64,000 bases of DNA, from the NCBI GenBank assembly GCA_009801085.1, contig VNWV01000006.1, positions 124,001-188,000 on the forward strand. Direction: 5' to 3'. Within the stretch, counting starts at the first letter, position 1. Each line of letters starts with the position of its first letter. The translations under genes and the position numbers were made by a program. The notes beneath the pieces are model-generated. The model did not search any database, was not told where the DNA came from, and saw only the letters and a list, made by a program, of their open reading frames with translations. Below are positions 33,186 to 44,276 of the stretch, piece after piece. Origin of the DNA: Lasiodiplodia sp. COLG20 (lineage: Eukaryota; Ascomycota; Dothideomycetes; Botryosphaeriales; Botryosphaeriaceae).

Positions 33186-33560
33186 CTAAGAGCAGTTGCA
33201 CCTGTTGGGGTTTGCATCCGTGTTCCAGTGGCACTCGTTTCCGTTCTTCTTGCACTGTAGGGAATTAGCCGCCGTAACAACCCCCAATCGTAATCAATGA
33301 ATACTCACGCGGCCTCCAGTAGGCGCACCGCAGTTGCATTGACGACTGTCGCCATTGACTTTGTAGTTGCAAACCTGATTTTCCTTGTTGCAAGTCTACA
33401 GTCTTGATTAGCTTGTGAGAGATGTAAACGGAGGATTGCAACTCACGCCCTTGTGGTTGGCTCTTGCAACAAGTCCTTCGATGTCCTGGGCCGGTGCAGC
33501 GGCGGCTGAGGCAAAGCTCATGCCGGCAAGCAGGATAGAGACGTAGGTGAAGGTCTTCAT
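33186..33560 (-). CDS. Small secreted cysteine-rich protein with two identical-spacing modules
   Basis: Three exons: 33560-33447, 33395-33309 and 33254-33186; 89 aa. Introns begin GTGAGT and end TGTAG or TACAG, and phases agree. A signal peptide covers residues 1-20 or so (YVSILLAGMSFASAAAA). Eight cysteines follow in two copies of C-x6-C-x10-C-x-C, one per exon: CNKENQVC...CNC in exon 2 and CKKNGNEC...CNC in exon 3. The exact repetition of spacing with an intron at the border points to exon duplication. Such small Cys-rich proteins are effectors, antimicrobial or cell-surface proteins in fungi. I cannot choose between these. No single exon is large enough to stand out as an open frame. Confidence 0.8.
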
Positions 33561-33638
33561 GTCTGTTGATTGGATTGAACTGTTTGAAAGAGAAGAAGGC
33601 GACTTGCTGATGCTCTTCAGAACTCCATCTCGGCCACC

Positions 33639-33646
33639 TTATATAT
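33639..33646 (-). promoter_or_regulatory. TATA box of the small secreted protein gene
   Basis: The minus strand reads ATATATAA, about 80 bp upstream of the ATG at 33560. Confidence 0.5.
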
Positions 33647-35528
33647 TCGTTCTGTTGCTACTATTCCACGCGACCAGGGCGACCGGACCGCCAGTCTGTT
33701 CCCATCAGGCCTTCAGTCCATCTACATGTCCTACAAAGAAAGACGTCGGTGAATGACCGTGGCAAATGCATTGCTAGCCTAGTAGTAGGGCAGATGTGTC
33801 GTCCATGATGAGTGACACAGAACCGTCGTTCGCCAATGGCCCCCCCGCACACTCTCTTTGCGCTCTTGCTTCCGACTGGCTAGTCGGCGTCGGTTTGCTC
33901 CGGTATGACTGTGATACAAGCTCCTTCAAAAACGTTCCTGTGCTGACTACCCCACATAGCTGAAAATCGCTACGTCCATCATCGGCATGACTACAGTTTA
34001 AGCCACCACCAATTCCCCAACGCTAATAAATATTAAGCAGTGATCTTCAAAGGCCTCCCAACATTATGATCCGCCCTAATATGCAGCATCCCTTGATCCA
34101 GCCTTACAGTTTGATTACTGTGTAACATTTGAATGCCCTTAGTCTTACGGCGTTTCCAACCTCCGACTTGCCGACCGCATGGATTTAGCAGGTTGTATCA
34201 CTGTAAAAGCAAATCTTGCGGGATTACTTGTTTTCCATGGTCAGCCGTGGTTGCCATGTTGGACGCATGAAGCCCCCAATACATGTCTCTTCCTATCAAA
34301 ACGACTCAATGCATCATATAGTACCTACTTAATTTCTGCTGAATCTGTCGCTGTAAGCCATTTACCCTCTAGCTTACAAGGAGCGCTTGGTACTAGGTCT
34401 TTTGTGAGATAATATGACGCGTAATAATTTAGATCCACTTGGTCTTGTGGTGCTTAATTAGTGCTTAGGGGATACCGCGGCTCGTAGTCGTCACATTCGC
34501 TCATAAAAATGCTCACATCGCTGATTTCAGCTTCTCCTCAGCACTTGAATCCCTTGATTCTGACAAGCGCGATTGTTTTAGATTTGTACACAAGTAAGCA
34601 CACCCATATCTACAGCAACAGATCGATGCATGACTTCATAGACAGTGCTGAAACGGGAACACAGCCCGCTCCCACGTCAGCGACATGGAATCGCCGATGC
34701 AAGGGAACATATCAAGATTCAATCGAGAGGTATTCAAGCCCAAAAGTCCAACTTGATTTGCTGAGATTTCTGGCTGAGATGGCTTTCAGAGGCTCACATA
34801 TTTCGTGCTTGCAGGTTTTTAAACGCTTCGTTAACAAGCCGCTGTGAGAAACTCAACAGGAGTAGTGCATAAAATCTCAAGAGTCGTACAGCAGAACCAC
34901 CGGTGACCCTATTGCCCACCAAAGTCATTGAAAGCATTAGTTAATTGATAGTGAGGCTGCTGTACAGCGTCTGATCGCTGTTGCTAGCCCCTGCCACGGT
35001 GCAGTGCGTGTACAACATGTCCTGAAATGGTAGCTCGCGCATAGTGATCGGATCCTTCCTGATCCCTTGCATCTTTGGTGAAAAGCAAGATGAGTTAGTT
35101 CATTGTCGCCATCTTTACAGTGGTCTGGCATTGGATGTCGAGACTTGAGAACCAGCGGGGTCGTCGTGCTTGTCTCACGAGGCAATAGCGAGGATATGCC
35201 ATGCAGGTGGCCCAAACCGAAACCGAAATTCTCCGGAAACGGAAGGTTGGGCATGATTATGGGGTTATTGATGTATATACCATTCAAGAGTTTGGCGGAA
35301 GTCTTGAAAATGGAAGATGTTTATGACTCCCTCTGCGAATCTCTACATCCTCACCAGAAATGGGATTGAGACTTCTGATCAGATGAAAGTTCTGACGTGA
35401 AATGTCACATGAAACGGATTAATAGTTGTTGAGTTCACGGAGCAGGCTGAGGGCTGCGATAGACACCAAGTTGGCTTCGCCGCAATAGAGAAATGGTATC
35501 CTGCCCTGGTTTCATTGGGGCTAGTGGT
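33647..35528. other. Intergenic region, no gene supported
   Basis: Several frames of 60-116 codons occur on both strands (for example 34509-34847 plus, 34937-35287 minus). None shows a domain, splice structure or signal peptide that I can support. Confidence 0.45.
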
Positions 35529-35850
35529 AATATGTGGCAGCGGCAGGGGGCGGCAGTGTCGGTTCTGCCGCGGCATTGCCCCTGGACGTTTCGCGCTGCC
35601 GGCAATACAGCACGTGTGGCTGTTATCTACTACCCGACTGGGCAGAACGCGGGTAGGAAAGGCCACGCCTACCCTTACTGTAAAGGCTGCTGGAAATATT
35701 TCTTAGGGCGTCTTGCTTGATGTGGTGTTGAAAAATCTTCTACTCCTTGCCTGAGCAGAACTGGCAATACTGACGTATCGGCAATGCCGGCAGCGACCCC
35801 CTCTGCCGGCAGAATTAACACCCCTAATTGGGGCTGGCTGCCACACATTC
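35529..35850. mobile_element. Candidate non-autonomous terminal-inverted-repeat element
   Basis: The left end AATATGTGGCAGC is matched by the inverted right end AATGTGTGGCAGC. Inside, TTCTGCCG and CGGCATTGCC recur in inverted orientation in the first and last 70 bp. The element is about 322 bp, GC-rich at the ends and without coding capacity. Not related to the 95-bp foldback family. No clear target-site duplication. Confidence 0.4.
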
Positions 35851-36392
35851 AGCAAAATTGATCGTCAAAGCCAGCATTTCATTGGATATGACCCCGCTCG
35901 TATGAAGCTGGGGACAGGAGTTCTTCATGACCAACTGACCAATCGGAGTTCCCGGGCTGAATTAAGCCCCCATACAGATAAGAGATCCCCACACCCCAGC
36001 GGTCGTATTGGATGGAACCCATACTACCGGTCGCTAAACGTGCAGGACATGTCATTTTTTAGGGAATCATTTCTGGTCGCTTAACCTGTCTGGAAAAATT
36101 CAGCTGCTGCAAGTACGCCTCAAAGTATGTGTTGTTCAGCTGGATGGTCCGCAAAGAGTCTCCGCACGGCTCGGGAACAGACTGCAAGCCAATGGGTGGA
36201 CCCGTGGTTTATTCTCAGCTCTACGGTTGCAGCCACAGCACTTTGAATGGAAGTCCCCACCACGCAATGGGGATCATGAGCTGGCAGTCAAAATTTTTCA
36301 ATGTTTTGATCCCCTGCCAGGCTATCCTCACCGAGAAACACCTTCTCCCTCCTGTTGAACTTCTGTAACATACATCAACCCTCGATTCAAAA
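35851..36392. other. Upstream region of the HET gene
   Basis: No gene seen. The promoter of the HET-domain gene is expected near the right end. Confidence 0.4.
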
Positions 36393-38742
36393 ATGCATTT
36401 TTGTTTGAATATTCGTCATCTCATCAAGGTCCTGAGAAAGAAGAAGGAGAAAAGCTCTCCTCCGACAATATCTGATCCTCAGTCTGATGATGAGGGATCC
36501 AAAGTTGAATCTGATGAACTTCCAACGGTTCTCCCCCTCTTACCTGTTCCTTCTAATCTTGAATCGCCCAAACACGAACTTTGCGATGTTTGCAAAGGTC
36601 TAGGTCTCAGCGCCGAACAGTTCGTGGTCGATCCAAATGAAAACAAAGCGTGGAATTCGCCTCTCATCGAGAAGGAGCTGGTGGCAGATATATTGAAGAG
36701 GAGTTACTGTCCTCTGTGTCGGTTGATTATCACAGCGCTTGGGGGACCCAAACTGCCCTCTTTTGAAAATGGGGAACCGGTGTATGTGACCCTGGATTCG
36801 AGCACCGATGGATCGAGTCTCGGCCCAGGTAGGGATAATACCCCTCAGGTCCGCAACCTGTGTCCATACGTTCGCAAAATCAAAGGGGCAGGCATATCGG
36901 TTGATGAACAATTGCCATTGTTTCCGGAAATTACCCTCCTCGCCAACGATTCTCCCGGTCCGTCAACAAGCTTTTTGGCTAGGCCCATACAGCAAGACAA
37001 GATTGACTTCGGAATGGTTCGGAAGTGGATCGCGATGTGCGAGGAGGGCCACGGGCAAGACTGCAACAAAAGCATGATGCGAGAGCACCAACTCCAGCAC
37101 CCTGTCGATATCATCCCCGAGTTCCGGCTGGTCGACGTGATCGACAATTGCTTAGTACGGGGGGTCAACGTCGGTAGGACCAAGTACGTGACTTTGAGTT
37201 ACGTTTGGGGACGAGTCGATTTCCTTCGCACTTTAAAGAGCACTGTGGGCCGTTTCGAACAGCACGGTGCGCTCAAGAGGCCAGAATTCTATGAAAAGAT
37301 CCCATGGACAATCCGGGATGCCATGCAAGCGACGAAGAAGATAGGACTTCGGTACTTGTGGGTGGACAGTCTGTGCATTGTCCAGGATGATGATAGCGGG
37401 AAAAAGGAAGAGGCAATCAGGAAAATGGACCTCGTATACGGAGCATCTTTCATAACAATTCTGGCAGCTACAGGTAACGATGCTAATGCTGGATTGCCTG
37501 GAGTGCGACCAGGGACACGAAACTTTCGCCAACCCATCGAACAAATTGCCCCTGGCTTCAGACTGGCTTTCAAGCCAAGGCATCATGACTACATCAGTAG
37601 CTCCACTTACTACACAAGGAGCTGGACGTAAGTGTTCCGCGAGAAATCAGATCTGCAGCTTTCTTACTGTTATCAGATTCCAAGAGCATCTGTTTTCCCG
37701 GAGAAAACTCATCTTCATCGGCGGACAGGTAGTTTTCAACTGCCAACTAACAGATGCACTCCGCGAAGACGTCGTATTAGAGGGCGTGGAGACCACTCAG
37801 ATCCTACCCGTAGACAGGGACGCAAATGATATCGGAAGCTTTGAAGGCCTCATTCAGTCATATTCTGAGTTGAATCTTTCTTTCGAGGCCGACATTTACT
37901 CCGCGTTCGCCGGAGTTGCCAGGTACATCACGCTGGAACTCGAAACAAACTTGTGCCACGGGATTCCAGAAGCCTATTTCGATTGGTTTCTCTTGTGGAC
38001 GACAGCAAAGACTGTGAAGCGTCGTCAGTGCGCACCGAGTTGGTCATGGTCAGGATGGATTGGAGGCGGCTGGCCGAATACGTGGACCTGGTTCTCACGC
38101 GACATCAAAAAAGTCCGGAAGGCATTGCAATACCGAACTTGGATCATCTGGTACCAGCGCGTAAGGCAAGAGTCTACTGAGTGCGTACCGGTCTGGACCT
38201 ACAACAATGTCGATCCGTCTGGGCAAAGAAACTTCTATGGTGGCCCAATCAAGAGCCGATTCCCTTTCGACTGCAGCCAGACAGCACCAACAGCCCGAAA
38301 GCTCCTCAATGCCCCAGAATATTGCAAAGATATCCTGAATCCAGCCCCTAGATCTGGGATCCTGCAATTTTGGACAGTATCTGTCATTTTCTATCTCAAA
38401 TCATCACCGGGTGCAGATACAGAACCCCATCGGAACAAGTGGCGATCTCGCCTTGGGATATTCGGTAAGAGCGGGCGAGAGCTTGGGCACGTGATTGTGA
38501 GTGAGGACTGGCAACGAGCCCAAGTGCCAGGGGAGCATGAATTTATACTTTTATGTGAGGGCAGGGACGAACGACCCAAATGGGGAGCAGAAGACAAGGA
38601 AGAAGGGTGGAAATATATGGCCATGCTCATTGAACGGCATGGCGATTGGAATGAACGCGTTGCAGTGGGGTCGATTGAGAAGAATGATCTTTCGGAAGCA
38701 TTGGCGGAGGGAGCAGTCTGGAAAGAGATTGTATTGGGCTAG
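36393..38742 (+). CDS. HET-domain (heterokaryon incompatibility) protein
   Basis: Exons 36393-37627 and 37677-38742 (49-bp intron) encode 766 aa. An N-terminal basic/acidic low-complexity region is followed by a Cys pair region (HELCDVCKGL ... YCPLCRLI). The HET domain then shows its three blocks: YVTLSYVWG (about residues 263-271), LRYLWVDSLCIVQDD (about 318-332) and, across the intron, SWTFQEHLFSRR (about 410-421). HET proteins trigger cell death when genetically different hyphae fuse, or act in related immune-like responses. The C-terminal half is unassigned. A divergent domain linked to allorecognition at 56-60 kb lies in the same window. Confidence 0.9.
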
Positions 38743-38820
38743 CTTAGATGCTAGGAAATATGACGAACACTGATTCAAATATCCTACAAGTACCAATTTG
38801 TCAAACTTTCCGTCTCCTGG

Positions 38821-39871
38821 CTATGAAGATTTCTCCGTCTTCCCCATTGCTGCATGAAACGGACAGCCCGGCCAATGGTTCGCATGCGAGCTTGAGAAGA
38901 AGGGCTTGAACGCTTGATCAACCTGTCTCAGCTCTTTCTGACGGCTCACCTTCTCTCCCTGCTCCATAGTCTCCATATTAGGCCACCATGCCTTCTCAGG
39001 AGCAGGGTCCGGTAGCAACGTTTCCATTATCCAAAACATGGCCCCAACCACCCAAATGATAACCGCTTGCAGGACCGGGTTGATAGGGTCAATTTTATGC
39101 ACCTTCAGCGTTGACGGCAGTGACAATGCAATGGGCATCGCACGCCCAAGCCAGTGTAGCGGCCTTGGGAAATAGCGGAAGCCGAACTGGCTGTAAATGG
39201 CTTCGGCGATGAGGTGGCCGCGCTCGGTGCCCTCACGGGGTGTGTTTTCGAATTCTTCGCAGTATTTGACCGTCGCGTCCCAGTCTGATGGAAACCCGTG
39301 CAGGTGATTGTCCTCTTCGGTCACGAAGTACTTGGCCATGTCCTTCCAGAAGAGATGTGCGGCAATCTTTTGCTTCTCAGACCATCCGCGCAGTCCCAGC
39401 CGCAACCTCAAGCGGTGCACCAGAATTACGCTGAAAGCGAGGGTGTAGACATAGTCCTCGTTGTCGGAGAAGCGCCCTGGGTACTTCTTGGCCCAGGATT
39501 TGTGGAGCTTGTTGATTCCTTCAATGGACTTCTGTGTGCGGGGGTCGTTCGGGCCGTAGTACCACCACAGGGCGTTGTTGTTCTGCGTCTCTTCTTCTCG
39601 CTGCGTTGCTTTGGAGAGGACCTTGTTACATTATGTTAGAAAGACATGATTTAATAAAGTGCTTCTGAGCACTGACCTTGCCACCATCTTCCCTCCACAC
39701 GACCTCGGCTCCGTGGGGGGTAACCACAAAGTTTGGAAACGTCAGAGCATAGATAAGATTGTTCGCAAAGTCGTTGAGTCCATATCCAGTAGATAGGCGG
39801 TAGATACGCTCGTAGTCGGTGTGAGGGTCGAGGCTTTCGATTTCGCGGTTGATCCAGTGGTACGCAGGCAT
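38821..39871 (-). CDS. MpaB/rubber-oxygenase-like (DUF2236) protein
   Basis: Exons 39871-39677 and 39621-38821 (55-bp intron) give 331 aa. It reads MPAYHWINREIESLDP..., then YGPNDPRTQKSIEGINKLHKSW and LAFSVILVHRLRLRLG...FWKDMAKYF, which follow the pattern of the MpaB/Lcp-like family (DUF2236), a heme-linked fold. A hydrophobic segment near residue 265 (VLQAVIIWVVGAMFWIMETLL) suggests membrane attachment, as in the ER-bound MpaB of mycophenolic acid synthesis, which cleaves a polyprenyl chain. The substrate here is unknown. Its stop lies 78 bp from the HET gene stop. It may be part of the oxidative gene group that follows. Confidence 0.72.
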
Positions 39872-40533
39872 CTTTGTCAGAGGTTGCGGATTTTGTGGAG
39901 TGTGGCTGAAAGAATTTAGTATGGTACAATGTGATGTGGCTGAAACGCTAAATTCAAATTGCTTGAGTCAATTTTTTCTTTTTTATACTCAATGGAACCT
40001 GAATCGATAGCCTTGACAAAAAACGACATCCTTTTCCGACCCGATCCAACCCCGGCGAATTTGATTGGTCAGTCTCGGCCGAATCCTCCATCCGGGCCCA
40101 CGTTCGGGCCTCACAGCTGCCGTACTGGACCAATTCACCGAGTTAGAACGGGTGTGGCTGAGCCGGCTGGCGATGTTGTAGATATCGTAGGCTGCCTCGT
40201 ACAGCGAGTCAATGCACTATCTGTAAATGCGGGTCTTGGGGGAGTTCAGCAGGCAAGTCTTTTCCCTCCTCATTCACCCGCTCTTCTCTTTTCACATGAA
40301 AGAAGCACCTCTGTCATAGTATAGATATTTTCAAAGTTTCCTGGTGTATTTGGCATAGTTTATGGAGATTTTAATCACCAACATCGGTTTAATATGGGCT
40401 GGCCGAGAAGCGAGTTTACGAAGTTTAACAGTGCATTCATGAAATCATTTTCAGACGTACAGATGGGATCCAGCTACTTCATATTCATAAGAGATGTAAT
40501 TCATGCTCCCATACAACACTTCGGAGTTATACT
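39872..40533. other. Intergenic region
   Basis: Promoter side of the MpaB-like gene and 3' side of the dioxygenase gene. No gene seen. Confidence 0.4.
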
Positions 40534-41675
40534 TCAATCAGACACCAGCGCATTCTCATCCATCTCCTCCGTCCTGTAGAAACCCAATGATTTCAGCATC
40601 GGCTTATCATCGAACCGGTACAGATAGACAGTCTCCCCAGGAGAGGCAAAATGCTGGTACCGGTACCATGACGGAATACAGAATGTGTCACCCCTCTTCC
40701 AGGCAATCATCTCCCCATTGATCTCCGAATATCCTGAACCCTCGATGACGTGGTAGACGGCCGAAGAAGTCTCACGTCTGGCAGGCGATGTGCTGCCCGA
40801 GTTGAGGCGCTCCGCCGAACCACCCAAGATGCGGCTCACTGCGGCAGTAAATTAGTACACGGCTCGCGGGACGCAACTAAGAACAGGATTTCCATACCTT
40901 CCCTCCCATCCTCCTTCAGATACGGCACAGACACCCACTCGCCCGCCGTCCCATCCAACCTCCCCTTCATCTTCGCCCACGGAAACACGATGGGCGAATC
41001 ATCCGTATCGATATCCTCGGCCGGGTACCGCGGGTCCTTGTAGTGCTCGACGAAGTGCACGGGGAAGTGCACGAAGTTGGGCAGGTCGAGGCCGTCGAGC
41101 CAGATCATGGGCTGCGCGCCGCCGTTGCCGTGGTCGTGCCAGTTCCACGTCGGCGTCAGGATCACGTCGCCGCGCTGCATGGGCACGCGCCGGCCGTGCA
41201 CGGCGGTGAAGCCGCCCGAGCCCTCGATGACGAAGCGCATGGCGAAGGCCGTGTGTCGGTGCGCCGGCGCCGTCTCGTGCGGCATGACTAGCTGCAGGCC
41301 GGCGTAGAGCGTGTCCGTCGTGAATGGCGCCTCTGGTGCGGGGTGGGTGAGGGGTCAGTGTGATGTCGTTGGGGAGAGGACTGCAGCGTATGGCTTACCG
41401 CGCTTGGGGTTGACGAGCATGAGGACTCGTCGTTCGGCTTGCTTCTCTGTGACGAGCTCGCCCGCTTGGATGAGGAGCGGCCTGATCTCATCGTACTTCC
41501 AGATGTAGGGGACGGTGCGTGGGTCGGGCGCAGGAGGATTGAGCCTCTTCATCTGCTCCCATAAGGGCAGGGTCGCGGTAGACTCCATTCCCTTAGTGAG
41601 AGACTCATACTTGATTGCCTTGTTATCAGGCGAAATAGTGGTGGTTGTTTGAGCGGACTCAACGATAGTAGACAT
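40534..41675 (-). CDS. Gentisate 1,2-dioxygenase (bicupin)
   Basis: Exons 41675-41399, 41332-40898 and 40838-40534 give 338 aa, the normal length. The first cupin barrel has the iron ligands in [16 protein letters not shown] (His117 and His119) and a third in WNWHDHGN (His158 or 160). [14 protein letters not shown] follows. The second cupin ([19 protein letters not shown], then [10 protein letters not shown]...HFA) is more degenerate, as usual. The enzyme splits gentisate (2,5-dihydroxybenzoate) with O2 to maleylpyruvate in the cytosol. It is divergent from the FAD hydroxylase gene with about 314 bp between starts, and followed by an FAH-family hydrolase. Together these form a gentisate route. 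Confidence 0.88.
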
Positions 41676-41989
41676 TGTGAAAATACGATGTGGTTGTGTT
41701 GCTTGCTGTGGCTAATTGGTGCGCGTTGCAAGATTTCTGCCCCGACTATTTGCTCTAAGTATACCTTGTTGGGGTGATCTGCAGTTGATTAAGTTCAGCG
41801 CGGGTCCTCTCGCGGATCGTTGCGGGGAGATGCGGGGGGAGTGCACGGAAATGTCGGGACCATGAAAGCGGCAACATCCATGACGGATCAGGAGTCGGCA
41901 AATCTGAAAAGGTGCATTCTAATAAATGCTGCCGGTGATTCCGTTGTTTGAACGTCCGAGATTCTAGAAATCGTATTGCGTCAACAACG
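41676..41989. promoter_or_regulatory. Shared divergent promoter of dioxygenase and hydroxylase genes
   Basis: About 314 bp between the two ATGs. It holds several CGG/CCG triplets (41,814-41,846 and around 41,880), which are half-sites for Zn2Cys6 factors such as the one encoded at 45.8 kb. It also holds GATTCTAGAAATC near 41,960. No site can be assigned with certainty. Confidence 0.5.
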
Positions 41990-43617
41990 ATGAACAGCGC
42001 TATGTCTGAACTGGAAAAGCTGGTAATCAATGTAAACTGTCTCACCAAACCCGATCCAGCTAACCTTGCCAGATTGAGGACGTTGCTTACCCAACCAACT
42101 GTCTCTCGTTTCTCACAAAGATTCCGTTCTCCGAGGCCACGGCTCCGGGGCCCAAAAATGATGGCCTGAAGCTGAATATTCTTGTTGTTGGTGCAGGGTT
42201 GGGCGGCCTGGCCGCGGCAGTTGCACTCGGCAGACGGGGACATTCTGTGACCGTCCTGGAGAGGGCCACGGAGCTCGGTGAAGTAATCAAACTTTGCCCC
42301 CATTCAGTGCAACATGCTCACGCTCGCAGGTTGGGGCAGGTATACAGGTGCCGCCGAACTCCGCTCGTCTCCTCCTCTCATGGGGGATTCAGCCTTTTCT
42401 TCAAGGTAAGGTCATCGCGCCTGAGAGTATCACCTTTCGGAGGTGGCAAAGCGGAGAGAGTATTGGCTTTACCAAACTCAAACCCGAGTTCGAGGACAAT
42501 TTTGGCGCTCCGTACTACGTCATCCATCGGGCTCACCTTCACGACGCGTTGCATAAACTCGCTGAGCAAAGTGGAGCAAAGATCCTCATTAACAAAAGTG
42601 TTGTGAAGTACGATCCGGATACGCCATCTGTAGAGACGGACAACGGTGAGCTCTTTACCGCGGATCTTGTCATTGCAGCGGATGGGGTGCGCTCTACTGC
42701 AAGACAGGTGGTTCTGGGAGGAGAAGATATGCCGGCGCAGAAGACGAGGTTCGCCGCGTACCGTGCAACTGTTCCTGTGGAAAAGATGCAGAGAGATCCC
42801 GATCTTGCTTCGATCCTTGCAAGGCCCGGTATCAACATCTGGTGAGTTCCCAGGACAATCTTAAGAGAAACAAATGGCTGACTCCTGTCGTACTTGAAGG
42901 ATCGGAGAAGACAGGCACTGTATGACATATTGTATTGCCGGAGGAAAGACATTCAATATGGTGCTTTCCCATCCAGACTCGCCAGATGCTGCGACATGGG
43001 AGTCGGACAGGGTATTGAAAGACATGCGCGCCCACTTTAAGGGGTGGGATCCAAGGTACAGTGATATCCTGATGTTGCTCAATCACACCGCTAATGATAC
43101 CAGATTGACCAAGGTCATCGGCCTTATCGACAAGACCCTCAAATGGCCGTTGATGAGCGGGACCAAGCTGCCAACATGGATTGCGCCATCGAACAAGCTT
43201 CTAATCCTTGGCGATGCTGCTCATGCAATGCTGCCATACATGTCTCAAGGTGCCGCAATGGCTGTTGAGGATGCCGCAGCGGTTGCAGAAGCATTGGGCC
43301 TCATCCACAGCAGAAAGCAGGTTCCTGATGCCCTGAAATGTTTCGAGAAGGAGAGAATGAAGCGTGCTGGAGATATGCAGACGGCAAGCCTCTTGAACGG
43401 AGTGATTTGGCACTTTCCGGATGGTCCAGAGCAACATGCTCGAGATGAGAGCATGAGAGCGGAGGTCGAGGGGAGAGTCTTTGCTGAAAGTGCAAATCAA
43501 TGGAGTGACCCCGCTACGCAGGCATGGTGCTATGGGTATGATGCCGAAGATGCCATTCGCAAAACTTGGAAAGCTTCACACCAGACCAACGGAAGCATCA
43601 ATGGAGGCTCTGTTTAG
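41990..43617 (+). CDS. FAD-dependent aromatic hydroxylase (salicylate / 3-hydroxybenzoate hydroxylase family)
   Basis: Proposed exons: 41990-42022 (or to 42031), 42073-42282, 42330-42841 and 42900-43617; about 490 aa. The first exon is tiny and its start (ATG 41990 or 42002) and donor are uncertain. Motifs: nucleotide site VVGAGLGG (about residues 49-56), DGVRSTAR (about 200), and the FAD-ribityl site ILGDAAHAMLPYMSQG (about 345-360). This is the class-A flavoprotein monooxygenase set. Next to a gentisate dioxygenase, the likely reaction is NAD(P)H-dependent hydroxylation of 3-hydroxybenzoate or salicylate to gentisate. A salicylate 1-hydroxylase giving catechol cannot be excluded. Confidence 0.85.
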
Positions 43618-44276
43618 TAATAGCCTTTAGTTCTGGATAAGTTAGCAGCCTGGATCAAATGTCAGACACTTCGGTCTCTGTTTCAATATCAACCTTCCAC
43701 AAAATGCCTCTGAAATTGCCTTACATTTTCCAATCGTCTATTGATGTAAAATCACGCCTGCCTATGGAGTTTATATATGAAAGCATAGGTCCGCATTCGA
43801 TGCATAACAGTTCTCATATTAGAGTGCAGCGGCTTTCCCTGTAAGTATTCATTGGAGGAGGCTTGAATATCTAGTACATTGAAAGATCCAGGAAATGTTT
43901 GGTTCGGGCTGAGCGACTTGCATATTCGCAGGCTATTACAGTACATAAGCCAGTAAGTTAAGCCTTACTGATATGCTAGTGACGCTCGAAGAGCTGGTGC
44001 TTGGTTAAATGAGAGCCTGAAGGTTTATGTAAGGCAGTCCAAGTTTCCACCCGTCCTCTGTGGGTAATAAAGAGGTCGAAGGTTCGAAAACGAGCTAGGG
44101 AAGACAAAAAAGACGGTCCCAAGGAGTCTTTCTGGGCTTAACCCGCATGTAGCGGGGTTCAGTTTTGCCCTTTTTTCATCTGCAGTCATTCATTTTTTTT
44201 AACAATTCCTTCCCTTCCCTCACACAAACCGCCACCGGCTTCCGCGCATATCAATCAGCGAGAACTGGCGCTCCTA
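43618..44276. other. Intergenic region between convergent genes
   Basis: About 660 bp without a gene. A GGTTCGAAA string near 44,080 mimics a tRNA B box, but no cloverleaf can be drawn around it. Confidence 0.4.

Noticed and set aside
44040..44110. tRNA-like B box (GGTTCGAAA)
   Set aside because: No A box at the right distance and no acceptor or anticodon stems can be paired.
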